Assembly: GCA_013396915.1 (NCBI GenBank) | Contig: VWZL01004335.1 | Coordinates: 496,001 to 560,000 of the forward strand | Direction of reading: 5' to 3' | Length of the DNA: 64,000 nt | Origin: Stercorarius parasiticus | Taxonomy: Eukaryota; Chordata; Aves; Charadriiformes; Stercorariidae | Part shown: piece by piece, positions 27,508 to 40,406 of the stretch | How positions within the stretch are numbered: the first letter of the stretch is position 1 | Layout: every line of letters begins with the position of its first letter | Position numbers and translations under genes: made by a program | The notes under the pieces: model-generated | Seen by the model: only the letters and a program-made list of their open reading frames with translations | What the model was told of the DNA's origin: nothing | Database searches by the model: none

Positions 27508-30500
27508 TGTCCTACTGATAAATTTAATGACATCTAATGTACAGTCAGTTGATGAACCCTGAATGTTTTGTTAAATGACATTTAATGGCAGAAACTAGAT
27601 ATACAAAGATAATGTGATATGCTGATTTCCCATAACTATCTCACAATGCATAGAAACATGCATCCGGATGCTTCCCATTTCTTTAACCTTCAGTCGGCTG
27701 TAGAAGTTCAGGCTTGCACAGCCAATGCGAACAAAGAGAGAACCACCAAGAGAATTCACATGTCCTGCGTCTGCGGCAAATGTGTCATCCACCATGATAC
27801 TGGTTTAAGATGTACACCAGGTTGCTTTGTGAATCTGCATTTATTCTCTTGAAAACTGTATTCAACACAATCAAAGCACGGCTAAATGACTTTTTGACGG
27901 ATGACATTTGGCGCAAACACGAAGTTTAGTGTTATAGCAATACCAGGAAATTCTTTTGACGTACATTATATCCAGACATAGAATGAAATAGTCCCTAGTT
28001 TGAAAATCTAGCCTAATTTCAGTGGATTTGCATCCTTAAAGGATCAATTTACTTTTGCTCATAGCTTCTTATGACAAAAGGGTTTTTTAATTAAGTAGAA
28101 ATAGTATTGCATTATATCAACTACAGACTAATGCAGTGGATCTGATCGTATTAGGAATATTATCTTAGATGTAAAGTGAAAATTCCTCATCTAAATATTA
28201 ATAAGCAGCTTCTACTAATAGCGTGCTTTATCCATTCGGTGCATACAATGGCATTTCTGGCTTCAGTACAGTTATGCATACAGGAGTCCTAGAATTTAAA
28301 TACGTATTCATTCTCAAAATTTCATTTTACTCCTTCTTCTGGTGTGTAAATGCCAAGTATTAAAGTAAATCTATAAATACTATTTCCATTTTCAGGCTGT
28401 GTGGTTAAGTCAGAAGGAGTTTCCTGCAATCCAGCAGCGCACTGGAACTCACACTTACCTCGTAGAGAGTGAAGCCCCTTGGCCTCAGCACAGCTAAATG
28501 CTGAAATGATTTCCTGCTCTGGTCTTCCATTTCATATTTATTTTTTGCATCATTATTTTATGCAGGTGTTATTTCTGATAGATAGAATGTGCTCTAGCAC
28601 AAGTTCACTTTCTGTAATAGTAGTGTAGTAGCCAGTGGTGTGTTGAAACAGCTACTTGATAATTATAAATTGGAATTTCAAGTTTGCCATTCCCTCCGTC
28701 CATGGAAACCAGAATAATAATACGCCACAGATTACCTCCCTGTCAAGGAAAACAATCTAAACAGTGTTCACTTCCATAGGGGAATAGGTAATCAGAGCGC
28801 TCCCATTTCTAACTATTTTTATTTATCTATCCTATTTTCTGTCTTGCCCGTGTTCCCACCTCCCTCATCAGTAGCCGTTTCAATGATGATTAAGGGAAAA
28901 CCGAGTCACGCGCTTCCCTTTCGTCACTGCGACCAAGGTTTAAACCTGATCTAAAGTACTGAATTAAATCAGCACCTGATCTTCAGCCGCCATCCACTCC
29001 ACAAAATATCCCGTCCATGGTTTGCTCCAAGTTGACATCGGTGGCAGGCTGTGCTCAGGAGAAGACAAGCACAGCGCTAATTATCACTCGCGCCTAAGCC
29101 AGGGCTGAGGTCATTGGCAAGGAAGCGTGGGAAACGGGACTGCGTTGGCGTCTCACCTCTTGCTCTTCAAGTTTCTAGCACAGTTTTCACAAAACACGGA
29201 TATTAATTTTCAAAAGGTCATCTGTGTTTTACAGTATTCTTAACGTTTTCTAGTATTTCCTCTACACATCTCTTCCAGTAGCACCAATGCTCTCTAGTAA
29301 AACATAATCTCTGTTCAGAATCATTCCATACTCTTGCTTTCTAGAGAAAATACAAAAAAACACAGCTGGACTCGACTGGATTTGTATGACAGTTTAATTT
29401 GAATGTCCTTTCACTTTTGTATATATATTTTAATATTCTAAAACTCTTTACCTTTCAAAATGTACTGCTGTTTTTGAAAGCAAATTTTGGTATAAATCCC
29501 ATTCTCACTTATTCTCATTTTTCTGTAATTAGCTTTTCTTTTGCCGTGTTCTATGCCCAATTTCAGTTAAGAAAAAATGTTTTGGCTTGAGTATGTGAGA
29601 AAAATGCACTTGGTCATTTTCAAGTTAGCCAATATGAAAATAAATTTCTTACTTCAAAAGGTTTATGGTTTTTTTTATGTATTCAAATAACCTGGCTTTT
29701 GAAAACATAAATCTTTAGTGAAGAATCACCACAAAAAACTCATAAATGTTCAAGTAAGTTAGAAATGAACAAGCTAAGTAATTAATCCAATTTAGAAAGG
29801 GTTTTTCTAAAATTTCGCTTTTCCCTGTTTTACTGTTTGTCTTAAGAGGGTAGAAAATAGATGCATAGTCAATGCTAAGTACTGTTGAGCTGAAAGCACC
29901 AAGTACGATTTTGATCACTACACTAGCATCCTCCTTGAACTACAGACAAATACTACACTAAGAATATAATGAGGAATGACTCCTACCATAACAAACATGG
30001 AAGCAGATGATAGTTTTGGCCACAGGGACAGGCCGATTAACTATCAAAAATATTATGTTGAAAAAGTGGCAAGATTTAGGTATGGCCCAGCATGAAGATA
30101 CAGCGAGAAAACAGGCAGAAGGTCCCAGGGAACATCATAGCGTTAATCAGCTCTCAGAGAGTAAGGGAGAAAAGATAAGGAGCTTGGCTTCGTCCTTCCT
30201 GAATTTCAGTGGATAGAAAAGTATTTCTAGGGAAACATGCCAAAATGCAGCCCTGGGTAAACACAGACGAGTCGAGAGTGGAGAGAGAAATATTCAAAAC
30301 ACCGGTGTTAAGATGATATTGAATCCCTGAAAGCAGATGAGGCTGGAAAGCCCGCCGATGAAAAGGAAATGGAATAAGAACAGAAATTTGTGGGATGCCC
30401 GAAGAAAGTAAGAAAATTCTGTTGAAAGATACGTTGAATTACATAGTGGAGGGAGAGGAAGATTAGAAGAATATGCTGTTCCTCCTTAGGCTGAAAAAAA

Positions 30501-31820
30501 CCCCCTTCACTTTAAAATAAGATTTAGAAATGATGTAACCTCTGTGAGGAGAATCACTTCATAGTTAGGTGCTGGAGATCAAGAGAGTCTCAAAAAGAGC
30601 TCTTCCCTCCAAACACAAGAAGGGGAGCCTTCTTTTCCAGTGCTAATGCTTACTAGTTGTCACAGCCTTGGTGCACATCGCGACCAGTTGTGCCTTAACA
30701 GTTCACAGGGCAAGAGTAAGCCCATTCATTGTATTTCTGATGGAAACTACCAACCCAGTCCCCTTCTTACAAGTTACGCTTGCCAAAGAGTTATACTGAA
30801 TATAAGGTTCCACATTGCCTTTATCTTCTGTTTGAGCAAGTACAGAGGGAAACTGTTTTGCACCTGCAGCTTTTATAAGGCAGGAGTGGGATTTTAAAGG
30901 AACTGCTGAAGTGACTGAACACTTTATGTGTGAGAGCCCACATGTGCTCTACATACTTACATTTGCTTAACAAATCATTATCAGCCAAATTAAACTGAAG
31001 TGTGAAATATGGCACTCAGAAAAATGACTTATACCCCTTTTGCCCACTGGTGGAAAGAATAAGGCAAGAAAATGGGAAAAGCTCTCACACCATTCATCGG
31101 ATTTTGAGCTTTAAAAGACCAGTCAGGGAGGTGCGTACATGAAAATGGGTTCTATCAGAGAAGTAGCAGGATTTCTTAGTAGGGTAATGCCTGTCTCTTT
31201 TGATCATGCAATGAGTGGGCTCAAGCACCTCCATCTCTTAATCCGTTCAGGAGGACTGGACATTTTCCTGATGCTTTACCAATTCTCTCTCAATCATCTT
31301 CAACTCAGAATTAACTACAAAGAGAGATCTCTCTCCATGTGAATAAAAAGGCATGTAAAGCAAAATGCAAGGTTTTGATGAATTCATAAATAATGGAGAA
31401 CTACTTAGCTATAAGTGTATGTATTGAAGCAGTATCTGTTTACAGTTGGGTTCATGATGTTCTGGAAAATTGCAAAAACCAAGAGCTTTGCCATGAGAGT
31501 GCACAACTGCCCAACTGGAGCAGATTAGCAACTGAGCATAGGATATAACAAATAGGGAAAATGAAGCCAGAAAGGCCAAAAGAAGCATAAGTTGAATTTG
31601 CTACCAATTTTCTGACAAATTACACTTTATTTTGAAAATACCGATTCTCCAAAACTTTCAGAGGAAATCCACGTACGAGACTCAGACCAACCATTACTAC
31701 TGAATGTCAAAACCTGAATATGAAACATGGGCAATCTTTCTCTCTCTTTGAAGGACTCCTCTTTGTATCAATACTTTCAATACTTCCTTATTTTATTTTA
31801 TCAGGAAACAAACCTTTTTC

Positions 31821-31836
31821 TTTTTTTTTTTTTTTT
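31821..31836. repeat. Poly(T) run, 16 nt
   Basis: Uninterrupted T run on the plus strand, preceded by TTTTTC. Confidence 0.95.
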
Positions 31837-34552
31837 AAATATGTCATACATGAAGAACCAAACTCTGGTGGGATAAGGACACGGTCCCTGTCACTCTACT
31901 TGGCCAATACACATTTAATTCTTCACAAAAAGTGAAATGGCTCACATGGGAAAAAAGAGAATCAGGCTTTTATGGATCTCATCTAGGAGACAAAAAGCTG
32001 GAGTTAAATTCCCTTGCCAGAATTGGGCAGAAACTTGAGTATTAACCTCCTGTGTACTCCAGGCAACCATGCACACCACTAAACCCTGGTATAAAGGAGG
32101 TTCTCTTCTGTATTTCAAAGAAAATGCCAAGATATTTTAGTCGCGTTCAAATACAGGACGCCTTTTCAAGCCTTATAATAATTATTGTTCTGGAAACCTT
32201 ATACCATAAGCTTGAGGCCTTATGATCAGTAAGTTACCATGGAAACGTGGATGAATTAATTCTTCTAAGGTTTGTCACAGCAAAGAAATAATTTGCCTAC
32301 AGTCTGTTGAGTCGAAAATGCCTGTTCATGACAATGCAGATACTACAGGTAATGCAATAATTTGTCTGATGAGGTTCTTAACTCAGGCCTAAAAGAACTG
32401 AAAATGTAAGGTTTTGCTGCTAACGCAATGCCATACATATGCGATGTTCATACGTTCAGTCTCATCTGCTGTTTTTCTGCATTGTCTTTTCCCACCAAGA
32501 GTCATCAAATGCACATTCAGCGAATCTGGTCCTCAAAAATAAATGACACACGTAGATACGCATTTCCTGAATCCTACATTTACCAACATGGGTTGGAAAG
32601 TTCTCAAAACCTTCCTTGGGTTCTTGGAAATTACTGCCACCTTTAATTTTATTACTTCAAGATCTTGACCACCTCTAGTCACAGAGACGTGAATGATGAG
32701 TCATTGAATTGACAACCCAGAAAGGATTATCTGTCATCTGTTAAAATTACAGGCTACGGAGGTAAGGATGTCTGCAGTTACGCAGAGGCCTGATGTGTTT
32801 TTTATAATTTGGATTCCTTTAAAACACTTGAGATAAAGTGCAGCAGAAATAGCTCACTGCTTTACTGGCATCGCTTAAGGAAAAAACAAAATATTTTTGG
32901 TAAACATTAAAAAATTATGCATTCATTTTTTAAGAATTATGAGCATCTTTATTCTGCTGAATAAAATGTCGCCCTCGTAAAAAGGGTTTTGCAATACCTG
33001 AGAAAAATCAGCCACCAGATGTGGCTGATTTGCCTTATGAAAAAACTGCGTTTGCACATGCCAGTGGGCAATTGTTTGGAAGTCAGAAGCAAAATCTACA
33101 AAGTTTCCGCCCGCGGCAACCAGAGGGCTGGAAGTCGAACAGAATTTCCCCTACAATATCTTCTCCTAAAAGCTCTCCCCGGCAGCTGTATGTAGCGCTG
33201 GGCATATGGAATGAAAATATGAAATTTCATATGAAATGAAATGAAAAGGGAAGGAAGGACTTTTCTTCTTATGTCCTCAATGCCTCCCCTTCTGTCCCCC
33301 TGAGCAGCCACTGAGTGGCACATACGAAGACTGGTGGGAGAGACCTACTAGGTGTCTCCTCCTACCTAGATGCTTAATGACAGCAATTACACACATTTTA
33401 TTTACTGTTTTAAGGACGCAGAAGTATTCCTCTCTATAGACAGAGAAATGCAGCTCAGAGGCACGGGGTAATTTGCATGCACTTACACAACCAATAAATA
33501 ACGAAGCCCAGTGCAAAACTCAGGAAATCGGTTCTATCTTCATACGTAGGAGACACAACTCCGTCGCATCAGCAGAGGAACAAAAATCAGAAGGACTTTT
33601 CTTGTGATTTGTCATCCTATCCCAAGTATCCTGAGGGATTATCAGAACAGGCAGAGGAAGGCCAAGGACAGAATTGTTCAAGATCTCAGCTAATTAATGG
33701 GAGGAAAAAAGATGGTCAGTTGACAAGGGAAAAGAACCAGCTATTGTTCTGATGATGAAAGATGCACTTCAATAGGCAGGCAAGTTGTCTCCACCCTTCC
33801 ATTATAGCTCAAATAGTTTTGTTGGTGGCTCTTTTATAAGAATTCAATTGTTACAAAGATATATATCTTCCAAGGCCAAATAAAGCAATAAACCCCTACC
33901 TTAAGACTTTTAAATCTGAGAAATTGATTTTTTCATGCAGCATTTTGAGATAAAAACCAACGTCCTTTCATCAGCCGACACTCAGTCAAGGACCTTGAGA
34001 GATCAGACTGTCAATGAAACTAGAAATAATGAACAGAGATAATGGGAAGGAGGGAGAACGGAATAGTAAACTTCATGACAGAGAAAAAGAAGGTACAAAA
34101 AAACTAACAGTGGTGACAAAGCATGGCATATGCGTAATATCTTTACCCTGTTGGGGCCCGCACAGATTTTATTTTTAATTAAAAGCATTATTCATTTTAA
34201 TTAGCAGTCATGATTTAGAAGTGATGCTTTCTTTGAAACCACATTGAGCGATAATGCTGGACTATTCAGTCCAATTTATCTGTGACATAGCTGGCATACA
34301 GTTCAGGAACAAACAGATAAAAATGCTTTGTGAATAAAGAAATAAGGCAACCTCTCCACAGGCCAAGCATTATAGGAAAGTCATGTACATAAACAAGACA
34401 TTAATATTTTAATATTATTTTCAGTGTGACAATGAGCGCAGTCATTTTCGAACCATCATGGAAATATCCCAGGCCAGTTCTGAAAGATCTGATGAACAAA
34501 ATTCGTGCTTAAATTAATTCAGCTTCAACAGGTTTGTAACCATGGCATCCTT

Positions 34553-34569
34553 AAAAAAAAAAAAAAAAA
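34553..34569. repeat. Poly(A) run, 17 nt
   Basis: Uninterrupted A run. No retrocopy is recognised upstream of it. Confidence 0.95.
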
Positions 34570-35625
34570 GCATCCATTGACCCATGCTGTTAAATTCAGG
34601 GTTATAATCCAAAACCAATTGTGCCTCAGCCAGCTTTCTATCAGCTGAGTCTTTTGTTTGGCAAAGACTCAACTCAAAATGAAGGGGATTCATTGGGGTG
34701 ATAATTTGCTGTATGAGCACCTATAGGGTTGTTAAAATAAAGGTGCTGTGCCATACGCAGGTGTTCCAACATTCTAAAACAGTCCGTCCAGTCTCCCCAA
34801 TGCACTTGCAATTACAAAGTAAGCAAACTCAGCAACAGCAATTCTTCATCCAGCATTTAGTTTGGAGCCCCGTCTGGCACGCGCCACCGATCCCTGCCTT
34901 AAAAGCACATCCTTTCTGTTCAAACCATGATGATGGACTGTAAGGAGTTGCATTAAGGTCTCGGTCAAGTAAATTACTCCGGCTTCAAACTGTCAAGTAA
35001 ACTTTGCAGCTTTGCACTTCATACAGTACAGTTTGTGATAAAGGCACAGGAGCCCCAGGCTGCTGGTTTTGGCCATAAAACCACCCATTGGAGTAATCAT
35101 CCAGTTCGGCATGTGATGAGGGAATATCATTTACGCAGCAGAGACACACAGTTGGTGAACTGATACAGTTCCAAACCTACTGAAAATTGCTTTTCCCCAC
35201 CTACCCACAAAAACCACCCTTCTAAACCTTCATGGGACGTGAATCCGGAACAATTTTGGTCCTAAGATGCAATAACTATCCCATCACAACTTTGCCAATG
35301 GTATTTTTTAAAATAATTATCTGCTTACATTCCTGTTAGTACTTCAGTAATCTTCCTAAACTATGATGCCAGGTAAGCCAAGCTGCTGGAGGCATCTATA
35401 GTGTTTATACACGTATATAAAGATGTACATACTTACATATGTATATGTGTGTTATATTTATTTATTTTCCACTGACACCTTTTCAACCTGATCAGCCAAA
35501 GAGGGGAACAGGACGAGGCTGTTTGTGTTTGCATGAATTTTGTGTTTTCTGCCTGCGTCGCTCTTTTTGGCTGGTCGTGCGTACAGTTCTATCTGTAGCC
35601 TATGAACATGCGTGTGTGCCTACGA

Positions 35626-35643
35626 ACGCGTGTGTGTGCGCGC
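35626..35643. repeat. Alternating purine-pyrimidine run (Z-DNA-prone)
   Basis: Eighteen bases of strict alternation, mostly GT/GC steps (acgcgtgtgtgtgcgcgc). This is the sequence type that most readily adopts Z-DNA. Confidence 0.9.
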
Positions 35644-35674
35644 CTCGTGGGAATCCGGGCTCAGCCTCAGGACT

Positions 35675-35695
35675 GGGACTGGGACTGGGACCGGG
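35675..35695 (+). repeat. Canonical G-quadruplex motif from a GGGACT repeat
   Basis: Four GGG runs at 35675, 35681, 35687 and 35693, each separated by exactly three bases (ACT, ACT, ACC). It is a short GGGACT hexamer array. On the plus strand, so not in the SUPT3H RNA. Confidence 0.9.
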
Positions 35696-38400
35696 AGGCG
35701 CAGCTGCAGCAGCCTCACTTGTCTCGGGCTCCGAGATCAGCCAACTCCAGACACCTCGTGCAGTAACACAGCCAAAAACATTAAGCTCTCAGTCAGCACA
35801 AGAAATGATCATAAGACGTTTTGTCTTAAGATACGGCTAGAAAAAAGCATTGTTTGCTCTCGGTCATTTAATGAGCTACATTATGAGCACTGAAACGTTC
35901 CCAAGCGGGATAGTAAGATAAACTCTCACTAGCATGGTACAACATGTCTTTTTATTTTGTCGAATGATAAAACACCTCATTGCCTTTTCAGCACACAGAT
36001 AAGATAGCAGACGCTTCTCAGGACGGATAAGGCCACTAATTGATGAAATGGAAACTGCTCATGTTACGTTGTTCTTAAAAATGCCTTTGTGCTGATCCAG
36101 TCTCCTTGAATAAAACTAACCGTATATACACAGCATATTGTTTGCTTCACTTGCAGTTTTTACGAACTTTGGTAAAAACATAATAAAGCCAAGCACTCAA
36201 ACTGGATGAAACTGCTTTGGGTAGGAGGCTGCATGTTAGAGATGAGAAGTGCCCTTGGCCATTCAGCCTGCGTGGTATTTATGAGCAACACTTCATTTTC
36301 ACAATCTTAGAACACTTACAATAAACAATAATGATAATCATTTTCAAAACACTTGCTGAATTTCAAAATATTTTCCCAGAGAATACTGTTTGCCTCTCTG
36401 TGTTTTGATACGTGCATCTGAGTCAGTCCCTTCCACCTAACTTTGGAAAGGTAACAAGTTTCTGCTTATGATATGAATAGTAAATCTTGGGCGTTCGCCT
36501 CTTAGATCTTTGAATAATATTTACTATTGTAATGCACGTGGTTTTATAAGCTATTTTAGAAAGTATTTTAGAATATGAAGAAAGTATATAACCTTTTTCA
36601 GCTCAGCTGTGAAGTTACAATTGCATTCTCCCTCTAACTACATAAATAACACCACCTCTGTCAGCTCTGGGATGCACAAATCCTTCCTCTCCATAAAATT
36701 TACCAACCTAATAAATACTGACCTAGAATCAGCAATCTTGGTATTTACTAGGGACTCTAACTGAATTCATAAATCAACATAATACCTAAGTGGGCAGTAC
36801 TACAATCATTTTATATATTCTATATAACTATTTCACGTAATATATTTAATGGTCAGAAACATTACGCATGTAGCTGGCAAGTCTCTCCTTCAGCATTTAA
36901 TAAATGCCACACTTTTACATAAGAAATTGTATTTCAATCTAATGTTTATATTTTGACTGCACCTAAAATGTGCTTATTGTAGCATACTGCATCAATAAAT
37001 GAACAATTATTTCTCAGTGGCATGTAAAATACATAGTGATGTCAGCAGCATTAAATTCGAGTGCCAAGTAGGGAAACAGTTAAATGTAGTTTAACTATAA
37101 AATTAATATTATACTAATTTTAATAAAAGGAAAAGATTTACCTTATTATTTTTAGTTCAGACATGCAGTCATGTGCAAGGTAATTCAATACCCACTGTAT
37201 AAAATATGAACTATGAAAATGTTTTACAGATGTTTTTAATCAGCTTCCTTTGTTTAACATTAGACGCTAACCTCCAGAAGATACATACAAGCTGCACATC
37301 CTACCGGTAATGCTCTCCAGATGGGACGTTTTCCCCGAACATCATGCTTAATAACACAAGGAATAAGGAATAACATAAGGAATATGCTGTGAAGAAAAAG
37401 CACCTTGGCAAAAAGTCTCTAATGTCATTTTGTATTCAGTGGCACGACACATCTTTTCCAGCTTGCCTACGGTACGTCTTGTGGAAAACTTCCAAAACAT
37501 AGAGCATAAAAATGTCTTGAATTCAGACAGCTTTATGTTGACTGCTCGGCTCTAGCAAATACTAAACACAGTAGTGATATCATCTTAATTATTAACTCCT
37601 CCTTTTGGTTAAATTGTACAACTTTCCAGCTGTTAGATCTCTGGGTTATTCCTGCCGTCCTATCCTGTACCAAATTTTCTCAGTCTACACCAGTTTCATC
37701 AGGAAGACGCTGTTGCAATAAGTGAAGCAAGTCCACCTTTCTTGGCAACGAGAAACGAGCTTTCCTTGCCCAGATGCTTGTTGACGGAGAGGAATAAAAC
37801 ACCAAGCTTCTTAAATTCATTATTCGGTCAGGAGTGAAGAGTAACCCTGGTTCAGAGAAGAGGTACCCAGCTAAGGCATCGCAGTCAAGTGGTAAAAACA
37901 TTCCTTGTGCGTCACACCACTAAATCCATTTGCTGAACATCATTATCTCAGTATCTCATTCAAGTATTGTCTACTTAGAAAGGGAAAAGCCTCCAAACGC
38001 CCAGATGACTCCACTGATTCTTGCAGAAGTGCACCCTGTAGTCCTTTACTCTGACGGATTGAGCAAAGGAAGGAAACAAAATCTTTAACCACTCCTGAGA
38101 GGCAACTCAGGCAGAGGCTACAGTCTGCCCAACGTACGGACTTAGCTCATATCCATGAACATCTCATTGCTCCTCAAGTGGAACGTAGAGGGCATTTAAG
38201 CACCTATATTTTTGCCAGGGATGTCCACTGACAGCCCTGCGATTGCCTAAATCTCTGCCACGGTGACATCATTTTAGTGGGACTGAAAGATTCAGCATCT
38301 GGCCTGTCACGTAACAGCTCTCTCCCTGGGAGAAGTTAATCCTCTAGATATCCTCAATGAACATCGGGAGCACTGACTTCTGCACAAAATTCAAAAGTCA

Positions 38401-38751
38401 GAGTCACAGAATCACAGCATTGTAGCGGTTGAAACGGAACCTTTGGAGATCATCTAGTCCAACCCCCCTGTCAAAGCAGGGTCACCTAGAGCGAGCTGGA
38501 CAGGAACGCGTCCAGGTGGGTTTTGAATATCTCCAGAGACGGAGACTCCACAACCTCTCTGGGCAGCCTGTTCCAGTGCTCTGCCACCCTCAAAGTAAAC
38601 AAGTCTTTCCTCATGTTGAGATGGAACTTCCTGTGTTCTAGCTTGTGTTCGTTGCCCCTTGTCCTGTCCCTGGGTACCAGTGTACCACTAAGAAGAGTCT
38701 GACCCCATCCTCTTGACAACCGCCCTTTAGATATCTATGAGCATTGACAAG
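38401..38751 (-). mobile_element. CR1 LINE 3' fragment, left half of a head-to-head pair
   Basis: Minus-strand CR1 of about 350 bp, beginning with the reversed tail gagtcacagaatcacagcat, then ggagatcatctagtccaacc and ctgggcagcctgttccagtg. It ends near 'agatatctatgagcattgac', where the plus-strand copy begins. Same direction as SUPT3H. Confidence 0.94.
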
Positions 38752-39171
38752 GGAATGGAGCACCTCTCTTATGAGGACAGGCTGAGAGACCTGGGTCTGT
38801 TTAGCCTGGAGAAGAGAAGGTTCCGGGGAGACCTTATAGTCCATACCAGTATCTTAGGTGGTCCTCCAGGAAAGATGGGGAGGGACCCTTTATCAGGGCA
38901 TGTAGCGATAGGACGAGGGGGAATGGTTTTAAACTAAAAGAGGGGAGATTTAGATTAGATATTAGGAAGAACTTTTTTACTGTGAGGGTGGTGAGACACT
39001 GGCCCAGGTTGCCCAGAGAAGCTGTGGACGCCCCATCCCTGGAAGTGTTCAAGACCAGGCTGGACAGGGCTTTCAGCAACCTGGTCTAGTGGGAAGTGTC
39101 CCTGTCCAGGGCAGGGGGGTGGAACTGGGTGATCTTTAAGGTCTCATCCAACTCTAACCATTCTATGATTC
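38752..39171 (+). mobile_element. CR1 LINE fragment, right half of a head-to-head pair
   Basis: Plus-strand CR1 of about 420 bp. It begins at gaatggagcacctctcttat, reads through the ORF2 end ('[19 protein letters not shown]') and the 3' UTR, and ends in taaccattctatgattctt. It starts directly at the 5' end of the minus-strand copy, so the two lie head to head with no spacer. Confidence 0.94.
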
Positions 39172-40366
39172 TTCACTTCAGAGGTTTCCAATGGGAATTT
39201 TGGAGTAGAATTCAGCTGGAGATTGACACCTCAAATTATGCATCTAAGATAATGTATGTAGGTGTCCTAACCTCACAAACAGTAAAAGGAGCCTGCAGGC
39301 TATTTAGGTGACTGGACAGTAAATGTTTACAGAGTTGAAGAGTTGACTCTGCTTCAGTGGATACCTGAGTATCTATAGCAGACACATAGACGCACCTGAA
39401 TATAGGTATCTGAATCCAGACCTGAATCCTACTTTTCTCTCCTCATGATGAAATCATGCATACCCTCTCCTGTCGACCAGGACTTGAAGTATCTCATTCC
39501 AAATACATTTCCAACAGCCTATCCACCAAACACAGGTTGTAACCATCAGCCCAGGCTTGCACTGCGAAAAAAACCAAAAAGGAACCTGGGGTCATAGGAA
39601 AAGCCTCTGACACAAATGTATTTTCCAAGAATAACCATAGATGCAAGAAACTATTCCATTAGGCAACTAGATCTTCACAGAAAAGCCCCTAATGTCACTT
39701 TAAGGGCAGATGTGTTCAGAGTTTCTGCAAAAAGGCATGGATATCTACAACATATAGACTAGAGATCATTTTTTTGAGCGCGTGCGATTGCTAGTCTACA
39801 GTCGGCAAAACAGACAGACGGAGCTCTGCAATCCAGGTCTCTTGAGTTGACTCAGGCCAACCTTACGGGGTTCACATCCCTTTGCAGAGTCCGCTTGGGA
39901 GCTCCAGCACACACTAAATACTAATAAAAACTAATTAAAATGTTTCCTACACCTGAGAACGGTAGCAGCTCTTGCACAAGAACAGAGTCGTGTCTCCCAT
40001 ACTTATATTACTGAAGCATTTGGAAGTTTAGTAAAAATTTAGATTTGAAATGGGTTGTGACAGGCTAAGATTAACATCCTCCTACTGTAATTGCTTAGAA
40101 GTAGGGAACTGGCAAGACACAGGCTATTTTTCAACCAGACAGGCATGTTTCTACTGACAGTGACAGAAACATTTCCACAAAATAGCCTCCTGCTGTCTCC
40201 AACACTAATGAAACGCGCTGCATACAGCGGCGTAACGGCACTACATTTCCCTTCGAATATGAAAAGTAAACTCTGCGCTAACCGTCCTCCAGAACTGCAC
40301 CGTATCTATAACTTTTGTATAACATTAAGTCTTTGTTAGATTAACCGCTGAAGGGCCTAAATGCTC

Positions 40367-40406
40367 ATACACACACACACAACCTCCCCCCCCCCAAAAA
40401 AAAAAA
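40367..40406. repeat. CA microsatellite followed by C10 and A11 runs
   Basis: (CA)n from 40371, then ten C at 40386-40395 and eleven A at 40396-40406. Three adjacent simple runs, likely to be length-variable and error-prone in assemblies. Confidence 0.92.

Noticed and set aside
35439..35840. 133-codon open frame on the plus strand
   Set aside because: The Gly-rich part is the translated GGGACT repeat; nothing else suggests a protein.
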